A DNA stretch of 64,000 nt, taken from the NCBI RefSeq assembly GCF_009828055.1, contig NZ_WTYB01000001.1, positions 635,183 to 699,182 of the forward strand. The letters run 5' to 3'. Below the pieces are notes generated by a model. The model saw only the letters and a program-made list of their open reading frames with translations, made no database searches and had not been told where the DNA came from. The translations under genes were made by a program, and so were the position numbers. Positions within the stretch are counted from its first letter, which is position 1; each line of letters begins with the position of its first letter. Positions 51,285-59,686 of the stretch are shown here, piece by piece. The DNA comes from Erythrobacter ramosus. GTDB taxonomy: Bacteria > Pseudomonadota > Alphaproteobacteria > Sphingomonadales > Sphingomonadaceae.

Positions 51285-53143
51285 GCCGCGCGCTGCCCGT
51301 TGGCGAGGCGGCGGGCATGGACCAGCAGCGCAGAGAGCGCGGCAGGGGTCACTCCCGGTACGCGTCCCGCAGCCGCCAGTGTCCCCGGAGCGGCTTTGGC
51401 CAGGCGCTCGACCATCTCATTGGAAAGGCCGGGTACTTCGCCGTAGGGGAAATCAGACGCGAGCGGCAGCGCCTCGCTTGCGCGCAAATCGCGCAATTCG
51501 GCGTCCTGCCGGGCGAGGTAGGGCGCGTAAGCGGCGTCTTCGGCCATCTCATCGGCCAGCAGCGGATCAAGCGTCGTCACCTCACCCAGCCACGGTGCCA
51601 GCGCTTGGGGCGTTACGCCGTCATAGCGGAGCCATTCGGCGAGCGACCTTTCACCCTGATCACGGCGTACCGAAAGGCCGAGATCGGCGAGTTCGCGGGC
51701 GTGGACCTTCTGCGAATGTTTCACGTGAAACATTTCGCGGGTCGCTTCGCGGCGTTCCCACCACTGGCGGCGCTCTTTGCCGATGCAGCCCGCCTCGACG
51801 CCCATCCCGGTGAGACGGGTCGCGGCGTTATTGGCGCGCAGGCGCAGGCGGTATTCGGCGCGGGCGGTTAGCATGCGGTAAGGCTCCGACACGCCCTGCA
51901 AGGTCAGATCGTCGACCATCACGGCAATATAGGAATTGGCGCGATCAAGCCGGGGTGCCTGCTTGCCGAGCGCCGCTGCTGCTGCCTCAAGCCCTGCGAC
52001 AAGCCCCTGCGCCGCGGCTTCCTCGTACCCCGTGGTACCGTTGATCTGCCCAGCGCAGTAAAGCCCGGGGATCGCCCGCAACTGCAAATCCGGCGTCAGA
52101 GCTCGGGGATCAATGTGGTCATATTCCACCGCATAACCCGGCTGCACGATCACTACCCGCTCGCAGCCCGGCATTGTGCGCACCACGGTCTCCTGCACAT
52201 CGGTCGGGAGCGAAGTGCTGATGCCGTTGGGATAGACCATGTGGGTGTCCAGCCCCTCGGGCTCAAGGAACACCTGATGCCCCTCACGATCACCGAAGCG
52301 GTGGATCTTGTCCTCGATCGAAGGGCAGTAACGCGGCCCCGCCGCCGCAATCGCGCCGGAGAACAGCGGCGAGCGGTGGAGGTTGGCGCGGATCGCATCA
52401 TGGCCCGCCTGCGTGGTGCGGGTGATTGCGCAGAACACTTCGGGATTGACCCGGCGCGGAGTGAGTGCAGACATCGTCCAGGCCTCACCGTCCGAAGGTT
52501 GCTCTTCCAGCACTGCCCAGTTGATGGTGCGGCCATCCAGGCGGGGCGGTGTGCCGGTCTTTAGCCGTGCCATCGGCAGCTCGGCGGCGCGCAATTGTGC
52601 GGCGAGGCGCTTGGCCGCGTTCTCACCGATGCGGCCACCTTCATAGCGCTCCTCACCGCGGAACAGGACCCCACCGAGGAAGGTGCCCGTGCACAACACC
52701 ACGCGCGCGGCAGTGAGGATCGTGCCGTCGGCGAGTTCCAGCCCGGCGACTGTGCCGCCTTCCAGCACCAAGGCAGCGGCCTCGCCCTGCACCAATGTCA
52801 GGTTCGCCTGCGCGCCGACAATCGCCTGCACCGCCGCCTTGAACCGCACCCGGTCAGCCTGCACGCGCGGGCCCCAAACGGCACTGCCTTTGGAGCGGTT
52901 GAGCATCCGGTAATGGATCGCCCCAGCATCCGCCGCGCGGCCGATCACCCCGTCAAGCGCGTCAACCTCGCGCACCAGATGGCCCTTGCCCAGCCCGCCA
53001 ATCGCCGGATTGCAGCTCATCGCGCCGATGGCATTCAGGTCGAAGCTGACCAAAGCGGTGCGCGCACCCATGCGGGCCGCCGCGCAGGCAGCCTCAACCC
53101 CGGCGTGACCGCCGCCGATGACGAGGACATCGAAGGAATGCAT
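51281..53143 (-). CDS. mnmG: tRNA uridine-5-carboxymethylaminomethyl modification enzyme MnmG (GidA)
   Basis: 620 residues. With MnmE it modifies the wobble uridine of tRNAs. FAD-binding [19 protein letters not shown] near the N-terminus, the [21 protein letters not shown] block, [14 protein letters not shown], and FAD-binding C-terminal elements. The insert MFHVKHS (parS site 3, 51717-51732) lies at about residue 470. Start ATG 53143 precedes [11 protein letters not shown]; the upstream codons in frame are probably leader. The stop overlaps rsmG. Confidence 0.95.
   Translation of the reverse strand: MHSFDVLVIGGGHAGVEAACAAARMGARTALVSFDLNAIGAMSCNPAIGGLGKGHLVREVDALDGVIGRAADAGAIHYRMLNRSKGSAVWGPRVQADRVRFKAAVQAIVGAQANLTLVQGEAAALVLEGGTVAGLELADGTILTAARVVLCTGTFLGGVLFRGEERYEGGRIGENAAKRLAAQLRAAELPMARLKTGTPPRLDGRTINWAVLEEQPSDGEAWTMSALTPRRVNPEVFCAITRTTQAGHDAIRANLHRSPLFSGAIAAAGPRYCPSIEDKIHRFGDREGHQVFLEPEGLDTHMVYPNGISTSLPTDVQETVVRTMPGCERVVIVQPGYAVEYDHIDPRALTPDLQLRAIPGLYCAGQINGTTGYEEAAAQGLVAGLEAAAAALGKQAPRLDRANSYIAVMVDDLTLQGVSEPYRMLTARAEYRLRLRANNAATRLTGMGVEAGCIGKERRQWWERREATREMFHVKHSQKVHARELADLGLSVRRDQGERSLAEWLRYDGVTPQALAPWLGEVTTLDPLLADEMAEDAAYAPYLARQDAELRDLRASEALPLASDFPYGEVPGLSNEMVERLAKAAPGTLAAAGRVPGVTPAALSALLVHARRLANGQRAA
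51717..51732. other. parS site 3, perfect
   Basis: TGTTTCACGTGAAACA inside mnmG, read through as MFHVKH. Confidence 0.96.
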
Positions 53144-53199
53144 GGGGGCGCAGATAGGCTGCGGTGGGCGGATCGTCAAAGATGATTCGGCCCGGCCAA

Positions 53200-53215
53200 T
53201 GTTTCACGTGAAACA
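53200..53215. other. parS site 4, perfect
   Basis: TGTTTCACGTGAAACA in the 89-base gap between mnmE and mnmG, the only intergenic copy of the cluster. Confidence 0.96.
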
Positions 53216-53232
53216 TTTTGGGGGCGCCGAGC

Positions 53233-54528
53233 TCACTTGCCGATGCAGAAGCGCCCGAACAGGGTGTCGAGCATATCCTCTGTGGTTGCCCGTCCGATCA
53301 ACCGGTCAAACGCCACGCGGGCCCGGCGCAGTTCTTCCGCGACCAGTAGCGGGTCGGTGAGTGTCTTTGCTGCCGCCAGCGCTTCCCCCGCCTCACTCAG
53401 CCGCGCGTGCTGCCGTGCGTTGAGCGCCGCTTCGCCCGGCTTGGGCAAAGCGTCTCGCGCTGAAGCCACAAGAGCAGTCTTGAGACCCAACAGCCCCTCC
53501 CCAGTCGCTGCCGACACTGTAAGGCGCGCTGTCGTCTTAGCGACAAAGTCCGCGCGATCAGCCTGGGCCGCGATCTCCCAAGCACCCTCGGGTCCCTCGC
53601 CTTCAGCCCCGAGCCACAGCACCACATCGGCACGCAGCAACTCGGCCATGGCGCGGTCGATGCCGATAGCCTCGATCTGGTCAGCCTCGGCGCCCATCGC
53701 GACCTCACGCAGGCCCGCGGTGTCGACGAAAGTGAGCGGCACGCCCGCAATCGCGACCGAGCGTTCGATCACATCTCGGGTCGTTCCCGCAATGGGCGAG
53801 GTAATCGCCGCCTCGCTTTCCACCAAGGCGTTGAATAACGTCGATTTCCCGGCGTTGGGCGGCCCCGCGAGCACCACGCGGAACCCCTCCCCCAATCGTT
53901 CGGAGCGTGGGCGAGCGAGCCATTCGCCAATCTCGCTCGCCAGCGCATCAATGTTCCACGTGAAACATTCCGGCAGATCGGCGGAGTCTTCCTCGTCCGA
54001 GAAATCCAGTACGCCTTCGACCTCGGCGGACAACACCAGCACCCGCTCCCGCCAGCTTTCCACCTGCCGGGACAAGGCCCCGCCGAGGTTCGCCAAAGCA
54101 GCGGCGCGTTGCAGTTCGGTCTCAGCGGTGAGGAGATCGCCCAGCCCTTCAGCCTCGGCGAGATCAATGCGGCCATTGGCGAAGGCGCGGCGGGTGAATT
54201 CACCCGGTTCGGCGCGGCGCAGCCCCGGGAGCGCCGCCAGCGCTGCCTCCACCGCAGCAATTACCGCGCGGCCGCCATGGCAGTGGAATTCGGCCAGATC
54301 TTCGCCAGTCGCGGTATTTGAGCCGGGAAACCACAGCACCAACGCCTCATCCAGCGAAGCGCCTGCACTATCCCGCAGCTTCGCGAGCGAGGCCCGCCGC
54401 TGCGCAGGCACCCTGCCCGCCAAGGCCTGCAAGGCCGCACCCGCTTGCGGCCCGGAGACGCGGATCACGCCCACACCCGCAGGCGGCGCGCCGCTCGACA
54501 GCGCAAAGATCGTCGGCCTGGAATTCAT
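53233..54528 (-). CDS. mnmE: tRNA uridine-5-carboxymethylaminomethyl GTPase MnmE
   Basis: 431 residues. N-terminal tetrahydrofolate-binding domain (TIFALSSGAPPAGVGVIRVSG), helical domain, and inserted GTPase with P-loop AGPPNAGKSTLFN, TSPIAGTTRD, VDTAGLREV. The C-terminus ends CIGK, the conserved C-x-G-K with catalytic-site cysteine. The MnmE helical segment contains parS site 5 (53952-53967), read as CFTWN. Partner mnmG follows downstream on the same strand. Confidence 0.95.
   Translation of the reverse strand: MNSRPTIFALSSGAPPAGVGVIRVSGPQAGAALQALAGRVPAQRRASLAKLRDSAGASLDEALVLWFPGSNTATGEDLAEFHCHGGRAVIAAVEAALAALPGLRRAEPGEFTRRAFANGRIDLAEAEGLGDLLTAETELQRAAALANLGGALSRQVESWRERVLVLSAEVEGVLDFSDEEDSADLPECFTWNIDALASEIGEWLARPRSERLGEGFRVVLAGPPNAGKSTLFNALVESEAAITSPIAGTTRDVIERSVAIAGVPLTFVDTAGLREVAMGAEADQIEAIGIDRAMAELLRADVVLWLGAEGEGPEGAWEIAAQADRADFVAKTTARLTVSAATGEGLLGLKTALVASARDALPKPGEAALNARQHARLSEAGEALAAAKTLTDPLLVAEELRRARVAFDRLIGRATTEDMLDTLFGRFCIGK
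53952..53967. other. parS site 5, one mismatch
   Basis: TGTTCCACGTGAAACA: one change (T to C at position 5) from the consensus, inside mnmE. Confidence 0.85.
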
Positions 54529-54535
54529 CGCAGAC

Positions 54536-54799
54536 TTAATCGGAGCCTTTCGACCCGGCCGATCCGCCTTGCGCAGCCTTCATCCCGCTTTCGACGAAGC
54601 TCTGGAACAGCTTCAGCCCCACTTGCCCCATGGGCGCCAGGGCCGAGGCATATTGCTGCAACTGGTCAGGATTGGAGACACCCTGCATCGCCTTGGTGAT
54701 GTTGTCGACATAGACGTTGTTCGCCGCTGACACGTCAGGCAGGCCCATAAAGCTGCGCGCTTCTTCGGGGGTGCAATCGACTTCGATGGTGATCTTCAT
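54536..54799 (-). CDS. Small conserved protein (DUF6489-like)
   Basis: 87 residues. Starts MKITIEVDCTPEEARSFMGLPDVSAANNVYVDNI, which looks like the small alphaproteobacterial family DUF6489; the name is from memory and not verified. A Leu/Met-rich helix follows and the C-terminus is Gly/Ser-rich. ATG 54799 has AAGGAG upstream. Just upstream (8 bases) of mnmE on the same strand. Confidence 0.65.
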   Translation of the reverse strand: MKITIEVDCTPEEARSFMGLPDVSAANNVYVDNITKAMQGVSNPDQLQQYASALAPMGQVGLKLFQSFVESGMKAAQGGSAGSKGSD

Positions 54800-54897
54800 G
54801 GCGCCGCTCTCCTTGTCCCTCATTTGCGCTTGGCAGCGCGGCAAGGCAAGAGATAGACGATAGGCCAAAACCCCCCGAGCTACGAGAGAGAGACCCC

Positions 54898-55596
54898 ATG
54901 AGCCTCAACGCAACCATCCCCACGCTGGAAGCCGATGCCAGCTTCGGCGCCTATGTCGCCCGCCCCGAAGGCACACCGCGGGCTGCGATCATCGTCATTC
55001 AGGAGATCTTCGGGGTGAACCCCGGCATCCGCCAGAAGTGCGACAAGCTGGCTGCCGAAGGCTATCTCGCGGTCGCGCCGGACCTGTTCTGGCGGTTGGA
55101 GCCGGGCGTCGAGACGGATCCCGATGTCGAGGCGGAATTCCAGCGCGCCATCGGCATGATGGGCCAGTTCGATCAGGACGCCGGCATCCGCGATATCGAG
55201 GCGACGATCCACCACATCCGCCGCACGCTCGGCGTCAGCAAGGTTGGCTGCGTTGGATACTGCCTCGGCGGGCGACTAGCGTTCATGGCAGCGGCGCGCA
55301 CGGATATTGACGCCAGCGTGGGCTATTATGGAGTCGGCATCGACGGGTTGCTTGGAGAGAAGCACGCCATCGCCCACCCGGTGATGCTGCACATCCCCAC
55401 CAATGACGGCTTTGTTCCACGTGAAACACAGGCCGCGATGCACGCCGGGCTGGACGATCACCCCAAGGTGACGCTGCACGATTATGAGGGGCTGGACCAC
55501 GGCTTCGCGACCGAAACCGGCCAGCGCCGTGACGAGGCTGCCGCGACTCTCGCAGACAGCCACACCGCAGCCTTCTTCGCCGAGCATCTGGGATGA
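54898..55596 (+). CDS. Dienelactone hydrolase family protein
   Basis: 232 residues, alpha/beta hydrolase. Nucleophile cysteine in VGYCLGGRLAF, acid Asp in IPTNDGFVP and histidine in GLDHGFA, the Cys-Asp-His triad of dienelactone hydrolases. Dienelactone substrate unproven; many family members act on other esters. parS site 6 lies over the FVPRETQ codons directly after the catalytic Asp. Divergent from mnmE cluster; coupled to the NTF2-like gene downstream (ATGA). Confidence 0.87.
   Translation: MSLNATIPTLEADASFGAYVARPEGTPRAAIIVIQEIFGVNPGIRQKCDKLAAEGYLAVAPDLFWRLEPGVETDPDVEAEFQRAIGMMGQFDQDAGIRDIEATIHHIRRTLGVSKVGCVGYCLGGRLAFMAAARTDIDASVGYYGVGIDGLLGEKHAIAHPVMLHIPTNDGFVPRETQAAMHAGLDDHPKVTLHDYEGLDHGFATETGQRRDEAAATLADSHTAAFFAEHLG
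55413..55428. other. parS site 6, one mismatch
   Basis: TGTTCCACGTGAAACA: same single change as site 5, inside the dienelactone hydrolase gene and nearest of the six to oriC (about 4 kb). Confidence 0.85.
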
Positions 55597-55991
55597 GCGG
55601 TCACGCAGGCCTCGCCCGGTGGCACGACTACATGATGGGCGGCAGCGATCCTGCCGACCTGTCTGCCCTGCTGGCGGACGACGCGGTGTTCCACTCCCCC
55701 GTGGTGCACACGCCGCAGGCCGGCAAGGCGGTGGTGATGGCCTATCTGGTCGCCGCCTCGCACGTGCTGGGGAACGATAGCTTCCACTATATCCGCGAGC
55801 TGGTGGACGGAGACGAGATGATGTTGGAATTCGTCACCGAACTGGACGGGATCGCGATCAACGGCGTCGATATCATCCGCTTCAACGATGAAGGCCAGAT
55901 CATCGACTTCAAGGTGATGGTCCGCCCCTTGAAAGCGATCAACAAGGTCTGGGAAATGATGGGCGCGCAGTTGGCGGCGGCGAAGGGTTAA
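55593..55991 (+). CDS. NTF2-like (SnoaL-type) protein
   Basis: 132 residues, cone-shaped NTF2-like fold: RWHDYMMGG, DDAVFHSPVVH, FVTELDGIAINGVDIIRFNDEGQIIDFKVMVRP. This SnoaL-like group binds small hydrophobic ligands; enzymatic role not known. The ATG overlaps the hydrolase stop (ATGA). The TAA overlaps the convergent BLUF gene stop in TTAA. Confidence 0.82.
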   Translation: MSGHAGLARWHDYMMGGSDPADLSALLADDAVFHSPVVHTPQAGKAVVMAYLVAASHVLGNDSFHYIRELVDGDEMMLEFVTELDGIAINGVDIIRFNDEGQIIDFKVMVRPLKAINKVWEMMGAQLAAAKG

Positions 55992-56380
55992 TTCAGCACC
56001 GCGAAGTTGACGATCATCTTGCGCACTTCGGGGTCCAATCCCTCGGGCAGATCCCGCTCGAGCATGTCCCGGCGGCTTTCGATGCTTTCCGCGATCATTA
56101 CCCGCTTCATCGCCCAGTCAGGGCAGGTCCGGGTATCGATCCCGCGGCGATCGAGCACCGAGACGCCGCTGTGGCGCGGGTCGGCGGTGATTGTGTCCAT
56201 CAGACCCGCCACCGCACTCTCCTCGCCTTCCAGCAGCTGGAGGAAGTTGCGGCCGTTGAACAGCAGCAGCCCGGTGATCCCGCGCTCCGGATTGTTGCGC
56301 GCGCTGGCGGCGAGGATCGCGTCGACTTCCTCGCGCGGCAGGGTCGGCGCGGTGCTGATATAGAGATATTGGCTAAGCAC
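55988..56380 (-). CDS. BLUF-domain blue-light photoreceptor, single domain, GTG start
   Basis: 130 residues, one BLUF domain plus a helical tail, no output domain. FAD-binding and photochemical residues match the cyanobacterial PixD type: Tyr7 in LYIS, Asn30 in RNNPERGITGLLLF, Gln48 in FLQLLEGE, and Trp89/Met91 in PDWAMK. Blue light rewires the hydrogen bonds around FAD. Start GTG 56380, preceded by AAAGGA at nine bases; a further GTG at 56407 is less likely. Downstream of rho on the same strand. Confidence 0.9.
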   Translation of the reverse strand: MLSQYLYISTAPTLPREEVDAILAASARNNPERGITGLLLFNGRNFLQLLEGEESAVAGLMDTITADPRHSGVSVLDRRGIDTRTCPDWAMKRVMIAESIESRRDMLERDLPEGLDPEVRKMIVNFAVLN

Positions 56381-56406
56381 GAATTCCCGTCCTTTTGACC
56401 TCTTCA

Positions 56407-56428
56407 CCGGGCCGACCCCATGGCCCGG
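56407..56428 (-). terminator. Hairpin between rho and the BLUF gene
   Basis: CCGGGCC-GACCCCAT-GGCCCGG, a 7-bp perfect stem with an 8-base loop, in the 61-base gap. No T-run on the minus strand, so readthrough from rho into the BLUF gene is possible. Confidence 0.4.
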
Positions 56429-56441
56429 ATTGGCAATTAAC

Positions 56442-57707
56442 CTACTGATTCATCGTGGCGAAGAAGTCCTCGTTGGTCTTGGAATCCTTCATCTTATCGA
56501 GCAGGAATTCCATCGCATCTACGGTGCCCATCTGCATCAGGATGCGGCGCAGCACCCACATCTTGCTGAGGTTGTCCTTCTGGACCAGCAGTTCTTCCTT
56601 GCGGGTGCCGGACTTGCCGACATCGAGCGCCGGGAAGATGCGCTTGTCGGAGACCTTGCGGTCGAGGACGATTTCCGAGTTGCCGGTGCCCTTGAACTCT
56701 TCGAAGATCACTTCGTCCATACGGCTGCCGGTATCGATCAGCGCGGTGGCGATAATCGAAAGGCTGCCGCCTTCCTCGATGTTACGTGCGGCACCGAAGA
56801 AGCGCTTGGGACGCTGGAGGGCGTTGGCGTCCACACCGCCGGTCAGCACCTTGCCCGAGCTGGGCACCACGGTGTTGTAAGCGCGGCCGAGGCGGGTGAT
56901 CGAATCGAGCAGTATCACCACGTCATGCTTGTGTTCGACCAGGCGCTTGGCCTTTTCGATCACCATTTCAGCGACCTGCACGTGGCGGTTGGCAGGCTCG
57001 TCGAAGGTCGAGGAGATCACCTCGCCCTTCACAGAACGCTGCATATCGGTGACTTCCTCGGGGCGTTCGTCGACCAGCAGGACGATCAGGAACACTTCGG
57101 GGTGGTTGTCGGTGATCGCCTTGGCGATGTTCTGGAGTAGCACGGTCTTACCCGTGCGCGGCGGTGCGACGATCAGCGCGCGCTGGCCCTTACCCTGCGG
57201 GGCGATGATATCGATCACCCGCGCGCTTTTGTCCTTCACGGTCGGATCAAGCGTATCGAGGTTGAGCTTCTGATCCGGATACAGCGGCGTCAGGTTGTCG
57301 AAATTGGTGCGCAGACGGACCGCATCAGGATCGTCGAAATTGACCTTGGCGAGTGTCGTCAGCGCGAAATAGCGCTCGCCTTCGCGCGGCGCGCGGATTT
57401 CGCCTTCGACGGTATCACCGGTGCGCAGGCCCCAGCGGCGGACCTGGTTAGGCGAGACGTAGATATCGTCTGGCCCCGCAAGGTAATTCGCCTCGGGCGA
57501 GCGCAGGAAGCCGAAACCGTCCTGCAGCACCTCGATGGTGCCGATGCCCATGATCTTTTCTTCATATTCCTCATCCTCGGCCAGTTCGCGCAGGATGCTG
57601 AACAGCAGATCCTGGCGGCGCATGGTCGAAGCGCCTTCGACGCCGAGTTCTTCCGCCATCGCGACCAACTCGGCCGGGGTCTTTCGCTTGAGGTCTTTAA
57701 GATGCAT
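56442..57707 (-). CDS. rho: Transcription termination factor Rho
   Basis: 421 residues. Hexameric RNA-dependent ATPase. Rho N-terminal helix domain ([22 protein letters not shown]), cold-shock RNA-binding domain ([23 protein letters not shown]), Walker A APPRTGKT, Walker [16 protein letters not shown], and [21 protein letters not shown] (Q/R loops). Length and motifs are standard. Start ATG 57707 has no clear SD; a 200-base leader precedes it (57708-57909) with three hairpins. Confidence 0.97.
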   Translation of the reverse strand: MHLKDLKRKTPAELVAMAEELGVEGASTMRRQDLLFSILRELAEDEEYEEKIMGIGTIEVLQDGFGFLRSPEANYLAGPDDIYVSPNQVRRWGLRTGDTVEGEIRAPREGERYFALTTLAKVNFDDPDAVRLRTNFDNLTPLYPDQKLNLDTLDPTVKDKSARVIDIIAPQGKGQRALIVAPPRTGKTVLLQNIAKAITDNHPEVFLIVLLVDERPEEVTDMQRSVKGEVISSTFDEPANRHVQVAEMVIEKAKRLVEHKHDVVILLDSITRLGRAYNTVVPSSGKVLTGGVDANALQRPKRFFGAARNIEEGGSLSIIATALIDTGSRMDEVIFEEFKGTGNSEIVLDRKVSDKRIFPALDVGKSGTRKEELLVQKDNLSKMWVLRRILMQMGTVDAMEFLLDKMKDSKTNEDFFATMNQ

Positions 57708-57909
57708 TTTTGTTGTGTTCCGAAAGTCTTAGTGTGGCCGGATGGTCAGTGCCTCTGCGTGGCAGAGGTGCCCCGATTGCGACGGGGCTGGGCTTGGAGA
57801 AAGCAGACCTGTGGGAGCGCGATTGACGCTCCGATACCGGATAGGTGTTCGCGAAATAGGAGCGCGCAGGCCCAAGGTCAATCAGCGATTGTGCGAGGCG
57901 CGCGCCCGA
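57708..57909 (-). promoter_or_regulatory. Structured leader of rho
   Basis: 202 bases between hemJ and rho on the minus strand with three hairpins: CCTCTG-N5-CAGAGG (57752-57768), CCCCG-N7-CGGGG (57771-57787) and GGAGCG-N7-CGCTCC (57814-57832). The A-rich stretch immediately before the ATG lacks a good SD. Rho autoregulates through its leader in E. coli; a similar role here is inference. Confidence 0.45.
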
Positions 57910-58353
57910 TCAGAACGGCTTGAGGTAGACCAGCACCACGATCAGAACCAGCAGCAACCCCGGCACTTCGCCGATCATGCGCAGGGTCTTTTCCGAGAGC
58001 GGACGCTCCCCGCGGGCCATCTTCTTGGTCTGACCCACCAGCCAGCCGTGATAGCCGGTCAGGATCAGCACCAGCGTCAGCTTGGCATGGAGCCAGCCCG
58101 AGCTGAACCAGCCGCCACCATAGGCCATGGTCAGCCCCAGGACCCAGACGATGATCAGGCTGGGGGTGAGGATGATCGCGCGCAACTTGCCCATCCGGGT
58201 CGCCCACTTGGCCTCGCCTACGGAACCCGGTTCGTGATCGAGCATGTAGATGCACTGGCGCGGCAGCATGAACAGCCCCGCGAGCCAGAACACCATGAAG
58301 ATCACATGCCCCGATTTGAGGAACAGGTAGATCGAGGAAATAAGCTCCTGCAT
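57910..58353 (-). CDS. hemJ: Protoporphyrinogen oxidase HemJ / CopD-like membrane protein
   Basis: 147 residues with four hydrophobic segments. Conserved H in SGHVIFMVFWLAGLFMLPR (about 15-32) and K in LHAKLTLVLILTGYHGW, typical of HemJ (UPF0093), which oxidises protoporphyrinogen IX in many Alphaproteobacteria lacking HemG/HemY. The hemE gene lies four bases upstream, so the haem role is supported by context. Confidence 0.88.
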   Translation of the reverse strand: MQELISSIYLFLKSGHVIFMVFWLAGLFMLPRQCIYMLDHEPGSVGEAKWATRMGKLRAIILTPSLIIVWVLGLTMAYGGGWFSSGWLHAKLTLVLILTGYHGWLVGQTKKMARGERPLSEKTLRMIGEVPGLLLVLIVVLVYLKPF

Positions 58354-58357
58354 CGGT

Positions 58358-59374
58358 TCAGCCCCTCAGCGCTGCGAGAAGTTCCTCGACATGCGAAATC
58401 GGGGTGAACTGCCCGATCCCGTGGCCAAGGTTGAAGACATGCGGACGGTCTTCGAAGGCGGCGATGATCGTCTTGACCCGCGCGGCGACCGCCGGGCCGC
58501 CGGCTTCGAGCAGCAGCGGATCGAAGTTGCCCTGCACCGGCATGCCTTCCGGCAGGCTAGCGTGGGCCCAGGCGGGATCGAGCGTCTCGTCGAGGCCCAC
58601 CGCATCCACACCTGTCTCACGCGCATAGGCAGGCAGCTTCGCGCCCGAGCCCTTGGGGAAACCGATCACTGGGGTATCGGGGTGGGTTTGCTTGAGCTTC
58701 GCCGTGATCGCGGCATTGGGCGCAATCACCCACTTTTCGAACTGGTCAGGCGCAAGGCTCCCCGCCCAGCTATCGAACAACTGCACCGCTTCCGCACCCG
58801 CATCGATCTGGCCGCGCAGGTAGGTGACGGAAACATCAATGATCGCATCGATGATCGCCTGCATGTGCTCAGGATCACGGTAAGCGAGCAGCCGCGCCGG
58901 GCCTTGGTCCTTGGAGCCTTCGCCCGCGATCATGTAGGTAGCGACCGTCCAGGGGCTCCCCGCAAAGCCGAGCATGGTCACTTCGGGGCCGATCATGGCG
59001 CGGGTGCGGCGGACGGTTTCGTACACCGGCTCGAACCGCTCGAACGCGGGAGTGAACGCGTCGAGTCCGACCTCCAGCAGTGTCGGCGCCAGATGCGGGC
59101 CTTCACCGGCAGCAAAGGTCAGCCCCTGCCCCATCGCGTGCGGCACGATCAGGATGTCGGAGAACAGGATCGCGCCATCAAACCCGAAGCGCCGGATCGG
59201 CTGCACGGTGATCTCGGCCGCAGCCTCGCTGTCGTAAACCAGCTCGAGGAACCCGCCCTTTTCGGCGCGAAGTTCCCGATATTCAGGGAGATAGCGCCCA
59301 GCTTGGCGCATCAGCCAGACGGGGGCAACGTCCTGACGGACACCTTTGAGCGTATCGAGAAGCGGACCGGGCAT
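58358..59374 (-). CDS. hemE: Uroporphyrinogen decarboxylase HemE
   Basis: Removes four carboxyls from uroporphyrinogen III to coproporphyrinogen III. 338 residues. N-terminal PVWLMRQAGRYLPEYR with the substrate-binding Arg pair, ILFSDILIVPHAMG, GFAGSPWTVATYMI, and IQLFDSWAG-type VQLFDSWAGSLAP. ATG 59374. Faces the DUF299 gene across the 312-base oriC candidate, with hemJ and rho following on the same strand. Confidence 0.96.
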   Translation of the reverse strand: MPGPLLDTLKGVRQDVAPVWLMRQAGRYLPEYRELRAEKGGFLELVYDSEAAAEITVQPIRRFGFDGAILFSDILIVPHAMGQGLTFAAGEGPHLAPTLLEVGLDAFTPAFERFEPVYETVRRTRAMIGPEVTMLGFAGSPWTVATYMIAGEGSKDQGPARLLAYRDPEHMQAIIDAIIDVSVTYLRGQIDAGAEAVQLFDSWAGSLAPDQFEKWVIAPNAAITAKLKQTHPDTPVIGFPKGSGAKLPAYARETGVDAVGLDETLDPAWAHASLPEGMPVQGNFDPLLLEAGGPAVAARVKTIIAAFEDRPHVFNLGHGIGQFTPISHVEELLAALRG

Positions 59375-59686
59375 AGGGTTCCTATAAACAAATCAAAACA
59401 AATTATAAAAGGACTGATGGAGTCTGTTGGCCCTGTGGATAGCGGGAATTACCGGGCCCTGCCGGACTGTCCCCTGTTTCCTGTTGGCCCCAAGCCCCCA
59501 CCGAATCCGCATGGATTGGACGTCAAGCTGGCTTTATCCCCACTCTTCACAGACTGTCGACAAAACTTGTCCCGTGTGCGCAAATAGCCCGAGGAAAAGG
59601 CTAGGAGCGGGCATGAAAAATGCTCCCCAGCTTGTCCACTGCACCCTGCCGTGGTTTATGCGCCCATCTGTCCACAGGCACTCGTG
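59375..59686. other. Candidate chromosomal replication origin (oriC)
   Basis: The largest gene-free stretch, between divergent hemE and the DUF299 gene, the same junction that carries Cori in Caulobacter crescentus. An A/T-rich tract at 59380-59411 stands out as a possible unwinding element. DnaA-box-like sites: TGTGGATAG (59434-59442, 8 of 9 to TGTGGATAA), TTATCCCCA (59534-59542, 8 of 9), CTCTTCACA directly after it (59543-59551), TGTGCGCAA (59575-59583), TTGTCCACT (59632-59640) and CTGTCCACA (59668-59676), the last four 7 of 9. GANTC sites: GAGTC 59420-59424 and GAATC 59503-59507. No CtrA-type TTAA-N7-TTAA pair seen. Confidence 0.75.
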
